A DNA stretch of 37,855 nt from Streptomyces anandii JCM 4720 (GTDB lineage Bacteria; Actinomycetota; Actinomycetes; Streptomycetales; Streptomycetaceae), in assembly GCF_014650655.1 (NCBI RefSeq), contig NZ_BMVJ01000005.1, forward strand, positions 188,341-226,195. Reading direction: 5' to 3'. How positions within the stretch are numbered: the stretch's first letter is position 1; every line of letters starts with the position of its first letter. Shown here piece by piece: positions 33,307 to 37,855 of the stretch. The position numbers and the translations under genes were made by a program. The notes beneath the pieces are model-generated. The model made no database searches. It saw only the letters and a program-made list of their open reading frames with translations, and was not told the DNA's origin.

Positions 33307-34509
33307 TCAGGCCTCGCGACGGAACGGCTCCTGACGGAAGGGGCCGTGGCGGAAGGGGCCGTCGCCGCCGAAGGCGAGCCGGGCGAAGTTCCCGGCGATG
33401 CGCTGGTGGCCCTCGGGGCCGGGATGGATCTCGTCGGGCAGGGGCAGTTCGGCGTAGTCCTTCTCGCCGTACAGGTCGCGGCCGTCGAGGTGGTGAAGGT
33501 ACGGGTCGTCCGCCCTCCGTTCGTCCACGATGCGAGCCAGCGCCTCCCGGATGACGGTGAGCGTCAGGCGCCCGGCTGCGCGTTCGGCCGGGTCGCCGGT
33601 GGCCTTGAAGCGCAGGGTGCCGCCGTCGAAGTCGGGCATCAGGGGGCCTGGAGTGTCCTCCTGCACCGGGCACAGGATGGGGGACACCACCAGGAGCGGT
33701 GTGGTCGGATGCCCCTCGCGGATGGTGTCCAGGAAGCCGTGGACGGCGGGAACGAAGGCGCGCAGACGCATCACGTCGGCGTTGACGATGTTGATGCCGA
33801 GCTTGACGCTGATCAGGTCCGCGGGGGTGTCGCGCATCGCGCGGGCGGTGAACGGATCCAGCAGCGCGCTGCCGCCGAATCCCATGTTGACCAGTTCCAC
33901 TCCGCTGCGGGCCGCTGCCAGGGCGGGCCAGGTGGCGGTGGGATGCGCGGCGTCGGAGCCGTGGCTGATGGAGCTGCCGTGGTGGAGCCACACCCTGCGC
34001 CCCCGGTCCGGCAGCGGCTCGACGGGAGCGTCGGTGCGCAGGGCGATCAGCTCGGTGACCTCGCTGTGCGGCAGCCAGATCTCGACGTCCTTGTCATGGG
34101 CGGGCAGGCCGGTGAACCGGGCGGTGCCGGGCGGACCCTCGCGTACCTCGACCGACTGTGTGGCCATGTCCATGATGCGGAGGTTGCCGCCCGTCACCGT
34201 GGTCTGCGCCGCGAGACGGCCGTCGACCAGCAGGTCGTAGACGCCGTCCGCCGGGGCCGGCAGACCTCGGTAGGCCCTCTTGGTGGGCAGTGTGTCCAGC
34301 TCGACGGTGGTCGCGCGGCTGCGGAAGACCACGCGCACGCCGGACGGCTGGGCCTCGGCCAGGGTCAGCTGCTCGTCGGGGATCTGCCGGCGCGCCCGCG
34401 CGGGCAGCCGGTGCGGCAGCAGCCCGTGCGCGGTGCGTTCCACGTCGAGAGCGCCGCGCAGGAGGCCGTCGGTGACGGGTGCGGTGATGAGGTGATGGTT
34501 TGCAGTCAT
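33307..34509 (-). CDS. SGNH/GDSL-type hydrolase with N-terminal beta domain
   Basis: 400 residues. About 1-165 form a beta-sandwich, carbohydrate-binding-like domain (RVVFRSRATTVELDT, YDLLVDGRL, DKDVEIWLPH). Residues 170-390 are the SGNH hydrolase: LHHGSSISHG with the block I serine, VNMGFGGSALLD (block II Gly), VKLGINIVNA (block III Asn) and DEIHPGPEGH with the Asp-His pair. This two-domain form is typical of acetyl-esterases acting on polysaccharides. There is no signal peptide, so it would act in the cytoplasm. The ATG at 34509 is close to the predicted transcript start. The Cmx exporter converges on it, 26 bases away. Confidence 0.82.
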   Translation of the reverse strand: MTANHHLITAPVTDGLLRGALDVERTAHGLLPHRLPARARRQIPDEQLTLAEAQPSGVRVVFRSRATTVELDTLPTKRAYRGLPAPADGVYDLLVDGRLAAQTTVTGGNLRIMDMATQSVEVREGPPGTARFTGLPAHDKDVEIWLPHSEVTELIALRTDAPVEPLPDRGRRVWLHHGSSISHGSDAAHPTATWPALAAARSGVELVNMGFGGSALLDPFTARAMRDTPADLISVKLGINIVNADVMRLRAFVPAVHGFLDTIREGHPTTPLLVVSPILCPVQEDTPGPLMPDFDGGTLRFKATGDPAERAAGRLTLTVIREALARIVDERRADDPYLHHLDGRDLYGEKDYAELPLPDEIHPGPEGHQRIAGNFARLAFGGDGPFRHGPFRQEPFRREA

Positions 34510-34531
34510 GGCGAAACACATCATGCAGCTA

Positions 34532-34546
34532 CCTAATACGTTTAGG
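34532..34546. promoter_or_regulatory. Imperfect 15-bp palindrome between promoter boxes of the SGNH gene
   Basis: CCTAATACGTTTAGG has perfect 5-bp arms (CCTAA/TTAGG) around TACGT. On the minus strand TTGCCT (34549-34544) and CATGAT (34525-34520) lie either side with an 18-base spacer, so the palindrome falls between -35 and -10, where a repressor would act. The repressor is not known. Confidence 0.45.
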
Positions 34547-34728
34547 CAAGTCCCTAGAAGCTGTCGGCGGGCGCGTCCACGGAAACGGCCCCCCGCCCTA
34601 CCGCCGAGGTTTACCCGCGACTACGCCGAAAGTTGACCGCGAACTCCACCCCACGGAGCACGCGCGACGGCCCTCGTTCTCCTAGCCTTCTGACCCGACC
34701 GAAGGCACCAACACATTGGGGGATCGAG

Positions 34729-35196
34729 ATGCCTTCACGACACATGGCCGGCCTCGGAATGTCGGTGGCCCTGGCCGGCGGGCTGACCGTCGGCCTGCTT
34801 CCCGCCGCGGCCACGGCGGCCCCGGCTCGCGCCGACAGCACCGTGGCACGGCCCGCCGCGGCGAGTGGCAACGCCGTGGCCGCCGGCAGCTGCGCCATCA
34901 CCCGCTGGGCCAACAAGGGCTACTACAAGTGCGGCACCAGGGTGCTGGACGTGGACTGGGACAAGAACGGCACGACGGACGAGACGTTCGTCGTGGCGGC
35001 CAACCGCACGATCTGGCACACCTGGCGCGCCGCCGACGGCTGGAAGGAGATGCCGGGTCACGGACGCGCCGACAACACAGGGGGCTGGGCCAGGATCGCC
35101 AACTGGCGTGCCGTCACGGTCTGGGCCGGCAGCACCTCGTACTGCAACACCTTCAAGAGCGGCAAGTGGCACAGCTGGAAGCGCAAGTGCGGTTAG
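34729..35196 (+). CDS. Small secreted cysteine-containing protein, function unknown
   Basis: 155 residues. A Sec signal peptide (GMSVALAGGLTVGLLPAAAT, cleaved near residue 31-35) is followed by an Ala/Val linker and a 100-residue mature domain. It has four cysteines (55, 68, 139, 154), enough for two disulfides, and many Trp, Lys and Arg residues (WANKGYYKCG, VLDVDWDKNGTTDETFVV, IWHTWRAADGWKEM, CNTFKSGKWHSWKRKCG). The repeated W-x-x-W and the basic C-terminus are striking. I do not recognise the family. GGGGGA lies 5 bases before the ATG at 34729. Confidence 0.78.
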   Translation: MPSRHMAGLGMSVALAGGLTVGLLPAAATAAPARADSTVARPAAASGNAVAAGSCAITRWANKGYYKCGTRVLDVDWDKNGTTDETFVVAANRTIWHTWRAADGWKEMPGHGRADNTGGWARIANWRAVTVWAGSTSYCNTFKSGKWHSWKRKCG

Positions 35197-35199
35197 GCG

Positions 35200-36291
35200 T
35201 CACGCGGCGCTCTTCTTGCGGCCGCGGCCGCGGCCGCGGCCGCCGCTTCCGCCCGCGAGGGCGTCGATGAGGTCCTTGCGGCTCATCTTCGAGCGGCCCG
35301 GGACGTCCTGTTGGCTGGCCCGCTCGTACAGCTCCGCCTTGCTCAGCTCCTGCAGCTCGCGCTTGGAGGTGCTTCCGCTGCGGCGGGCCCGCGCCGACGG
35401 CGTCCCGGCCCTCTCGGGCCGGGCCTTGCGCGTCGGCGCCTTCGCCGTTTTCCCTGCTGCCTCTGCCTTCCCCGTCTTCCCCGTCGTCCCGGATGCCGGT
35501 TCACCGCGGCCGGACCGGGCGGCCTGGAGGCTGCCCTCGAGGACCTTCATCAGGTCGATGACGTTGGTCGCCTCCGGCGGCTCCTCCGACACCGCGATCT
35601 CCTGGCCCTCGGCCTTGGCCTTGACCAGCTCGCGCACCTTCTCCTGGTAGGTGTCGCGGTAACGGGACGGGTCCCAGTCGGAGCTGAGGGCGTCGACCAG
35701 CTCCAGCGCCATGTCCAGCTGCTTGCCGCGCCCCGCCCGCCCCGAGGGCAGCTCGGGCAGCTCCGTGCCGGGGTCGCGGACCTCGTCAGCCCAGTGCAGC
35801 GTCTGCAGCACCAGCACGTTGTCCTCCGCGCGCAACGCGGTCAGGTACTGCTTGCTGCGCATGACGAACGTGGCGATCCCGACCTTGTTCGCCTCCGCCA
35901 GCGCCGCGCGCAGCAGCTCGTACACCTTGTCGTACTCCTCGCCGCGCGGGGCGACGTAGTAGGTGCGGTCGAAGTAGACCGGCTCGATCGCCTCCAGGTC
36001 GACGAAGTCGCTGATGTCGATGGTCCGTGAGCGGCCCGGCGCGATCTCGTCCAGCTCGTCCGGCTCCACCACGACGTACTGGCCCTCGTCGATCTCGTAC
36101 CCCTTGACGATGTCGCGCGTGGCGACCTCGTCGCCGGTGCGTTCGTTCACCCGCCGGTTGCGGATCCGGTCGGAGGTGCCGCGCTGCAACTGGTGGAAGT
36201 GGACCGTGTGGTCCTCGGTCGCCGTATAGAGGCCCACGGGGACGGTGACCAGACCGAAGGTGATCACTCCTGACCAGATCGCCCGGGCCAT
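35200..36291 (-). CDS. ku: Ku DNA-end-binding protein
   Basis: 363 residues. Begins [20 protein letters not shown], the signature N-terminus of bacterial Ku, with the beta-barrel ring core to about residue 255 ([30 protein letters not shown]). A basic Lys/Ala/Arg linker leads to a SAP-like segment ([20 protein letters not shown]) and a [13 protein letters not shown] tail, as in streptomycete Ku proteins with extra DNA-binding C-termini. Ku dimers bind DNA ends and recruit ligase LigD in non-homologous end joining. The ATG at 36291 has GGAG 7 bases upstream. No ligD gene is in the window. The gap 36292-36557 to the divergent ABC gene shows no gene. Confidence 0.95.
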   Translation of the reverse strand: MARAIWSGVITFGLVTVPVGLYTATEDHTVHFHQLQRGTSDRIRNRRVNERTGDEVATRDIVKGYEIDEGQYVVVEPDELDEIAPGRSRTIDISDFVDLEAIEPVYFDRTYYVAPRGEEYDKVYELLRAALAEANKVGIATFVMRSKQYLTALRAEDNVLVLQTLHWADEVRDPGTELPELPSGRAGRGKQLDMALELVDALSSDWDPSRYRDTYQEKVRELVKAKAEGQEIAVSEEPPEATNVIDLMKVLEGSLQAARSGRGEPASGTTGKTGKAEAAGKTAKAPTRKARPERAGTPSARARRSGSTSKRELQELSKAELYERASQQDVPGRSKMSRKDLIDALAGGSGGRGRGRGRKKSAA

Positions 36292-36557
36292 GACCGTGCT
36301 CCGTCCCGTTCGTCCAGCGCCACGGCTGGGGGTGCTCCTCCTGTACGCCTCCACGCTCGCACCGTCGCCCCGATCCCGCGCGCCGGGCCGTCCAAGCGGC
36401 CCACGGACATGTCCTGCGCCGTGTTCGCGGTGAACGCCTCCCGGGCCCGCGCGACTTGCCGACCTTTGACGAGTTCTTCCACGGACGTCAACCGCCTGTA
36501 CATGCCAAGCAGGGTGTGGCGTCCCTAGGGTCCATGGGGTTTTCAAAGGAGGGGCTC

Positions 36558-37505
36558 ATGGACGCATACCTCGCAGTCCGGGCGCGTGGCGTCACGAAGT
36601 CCTTCGGTGACGTCGTCGCCCTCGACGGCATCGACCTGGACGTGGCACAGGGCCGGGTCCACGGTCTCGTGGGACCGAACGGCGCCGGCAAGACGACGGC
36701 CCTCGGTCTGCTGCTGGGCCTGGCCGTCGCGGACAGCGGGACCCTGGAAATCCTGGGTTCGCCCCTGGGCCGGGGGCTCGCCGCTCCCGGCGGAGTCGGC
36801 GGCTTCGTGGACGGGCCCGGTCTCTACCCCTCGCTCACCGCCCGGCAGAACCTCGCCGCGGTGGCGGCCCTGCGCGGGCGCGGGGCGCGCACCGGGGGAG
36901 TCGACGACGTGCTCGCGGAGGTCGGGCTCACCGACGTGGCCGACGACCGTGTCCGCGGGTTCTCCCTCGGCATGCGCCAGCGGCTCGGGCTCGCCGCGGC
37001 CCTGCTGACCCGGCCCCGGCTGCTCCTGCTCGACGAGCCGTCCAACGGCCTCGACCCGGCCGGCAAGAAGCACGTCCACGGGGTCCTGACCCGCCTCGCG
37101 GCGGACGGCGTCGCCGTCGTGCTGTCGAGCCACCGCATGGACGACCTCGAAGCACTCTGCTCGGAGGTCACCGTCCTCGCCACCGGACGCGTCGTCTTCT
37201 CCGGCCCGGTGAGCAAGCTGGGCGCCGAGGACCGCGCACTCGACTACCGGCTGCGTACCCCCGACCCCGACGCCGCCCGCCGCATCGCCTCCGGCACGGC
37301 CGGGATCCGCATCGTCGACGAGACCGGCGGCGCCGCACGCACGAACGCCGAGGTCCTGGTCGTACGGGCGCTGGCGCCCGCCCTCGACGAACTGGTGGCC
37401 GCGCTGGTGCGCGCGGGTGTCGCGGTACGCGAACTGGCCCCCGTGGTCTCACCGCTGGAAGCGGCCTTCCTCGCCCTCACCGAGCAGCAGGAGGCCACCC
37501 GTTGA
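36558..37505 (+). CDS. ABC transporter ATP-binding protein
   Basis: 315 residues. Walker A GPNGAGKTT (39-47), the signature FSLGMRQR (135-142), Walker B LLLLDEPSNGLDP (155-167) and the switch histidine SSHRM (near 192) are intact. It is of the DRA/CcmA-type exporters with a C-terminal accessory domain (about 215-315) shared by ABC-2 lantibiotic- and drug-resistance ATPases. An almost perfect AAAGGAGGGG sits just before the ATG at 36558. The permease start TTG overlaps its stop codon. The substrate is unknown. Nothing in the window acts as an obvious regulator. Confidence 0.9.
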   Translation: MDAYLAVRARGVTKSFGDVVALDGIDLDVAQGRVHGLVGPNGAGKTTALGLLLGLAVADSGTLEILGSPLGRGLAAPGGVGGFVDGPGLYPSLTARQNLAAVAALRGRGARTGGVDDVLAEVGLTDVADDRVRGFSLGMRQRLGLAAALLTRPRLLLLDEPSNGLDPAGKKHVHGVLTRLAADGVAVVLSSHRMDDLEALCSEVTVLATGRVVFSGPVSKLGAEDRALDYRLRTPDPDAARRIASGTAGIRIVDETGGAARTNAEVLVVRALAPALDELVAALVRAGVAVRELAPVVSPLEAAFLALTEQQEATR

Positions 37506-37855
37506 CCCCCGCCGACACCACCACTCCGGGCACGACCGGGACAACCGGCACCGCCGCCGGCGCCGGGACCACCGACACCGCCACCGGCGCCGGGACCGCG
37601 ACCACCGTCGCCGGCGCCGACCGCGCCGCCTTCCGCGCCCCCCTCTCCCGCGCCTACCGCTTCGAGCTCGTCAAACTCCTCTCGCAGTGGCGCGTACGTC
37701 TGCTGCTCCTGGCCTGCTGGATGGCGCCGGCCCTCTTCGTCGCCGGGGTGAGCCGGCAGACCACGCTGCCCTCCGACACCCTCTTCGGCCGCTGGATGCA
37801 CGCCACGGGGTGGGCCGGACCGCTGGTGATCCTCGGTTTCGCCGGGACCTGGGCG
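37502..37855 (+). CDS. ABC-2 family transporter permease (C-terminus beyond window)
   Basis: 118 codons to the window edge. The start TTG at 37502 overlaps the ATPase stop (TTGA), a coupled arrangement. The first 45 residues are a Thr/Gly/Ala-rich low-complexity tail with repeated TTPGTTGTTG and TGAG pieces. It is followed by FRAPLSRAYRFELVKLLSQW and a first membrane helix VRLLLLACWMAPALFVAGVS, then WAGPLVILGFAGTWA. This fits an ABC-2 type permease partnered with the upstream ATPase. The low-complexity head is unusual, and an alternative start further in cannot be excluded. Confidence 0.8.
   Translation, partial: MTPADTTTPGTTGTTGTAAGAGTTDTATGAGTATTVAGADRAAFRAPLSRAYRFELVKLLSQWRVRLLLLACWMAPALFVAGVSRQTTLPSDTLFGRWMHATGWAGPLVILGFAGTWA

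Overview
The window is very GC-rich, with strong third-position G/C bias, GTG and TTG starts, and several genes that may be translated from leaderless or nearly leaderless mRNAs. Gene content (LytR-CpsA-Psr protein, multi-domain PP2C phosphatases, Ku, GH6 cellulase with a CebR-type box, Cmx-type efflux pump, Eis-like acetyltransferase, many GNAT/VOC/TetR/ArsR genes) points to a Streptomyces or very close relative. The many gene relics suggest an accessory, rearranging part of the chromosome (inference).

Layout. 1-5.8 kb: 3'-cut ADP-ribosylglycohydrolase (-), hpt relic, PAS/GAF/PP2C phosphatase (+), histidine-kinase relic (-), LCP-family protein (+), amino-acid permease relic (+), strong hairpin. 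5.8-10.2 kb: a translationally coupled pair (-), a CurA-type oxidoreductase followed by a single-chain biotin-dependent acyl-CoA carboxylase. 10.2-12.65 kb: SUKH-like protein lacking its N-terminus and a cysteine desulfurase-like gene lacking its C-terminus, meeting at what looks like one deletion scar. 12.7-18.65 kb: sugar acetyltransferase + TetR behind a perfect palindrome, Eis-like acetyltransferase, LysR relic, VOC protein, serine hydrolase, GNAT, then an ArsR-VOC operon behind four 22-bp tandem repeats.

18.7-24.4 kb: frameshifted orphan LanC-like cyclase with a CCG zinc motif, a DUF4177-like protein, a 1192-residue fusion of a complete PutP-like sodium/proline symporter to PAS, GAF, PP2C and ATPase/anti-sigma-kinase domains, and a small secreted protein. 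24.5-31.9 kb: SDR relic, alpha/beta hydrolase and isochorismatase-like hydrolase, secreted GH6 cellulase, Sua5-type threonylcarbamoyl-AMP synthase, phosphotransferase, and a membrane-anchored extracellular protein. 31.9-37.9 kb: Cmx-family efflux pump, SGNH esterase, small Cys-containing secreted protein, Ku, and an ABC exporter whose permease runs off the end.

The window is not one pathway; it is a set of small independent units. The best candidate for an unusual system is the transporter-phosphatase-kinase fusion at 20202-23780: its architecture suggests that substrate or ion movement through a PutP-like module could control a partner-switching (PP2C/anti-sigma) output in the same polypeptide. 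At least six clear relics or frameshifted genes and two truncated neighbours show active gene decay.
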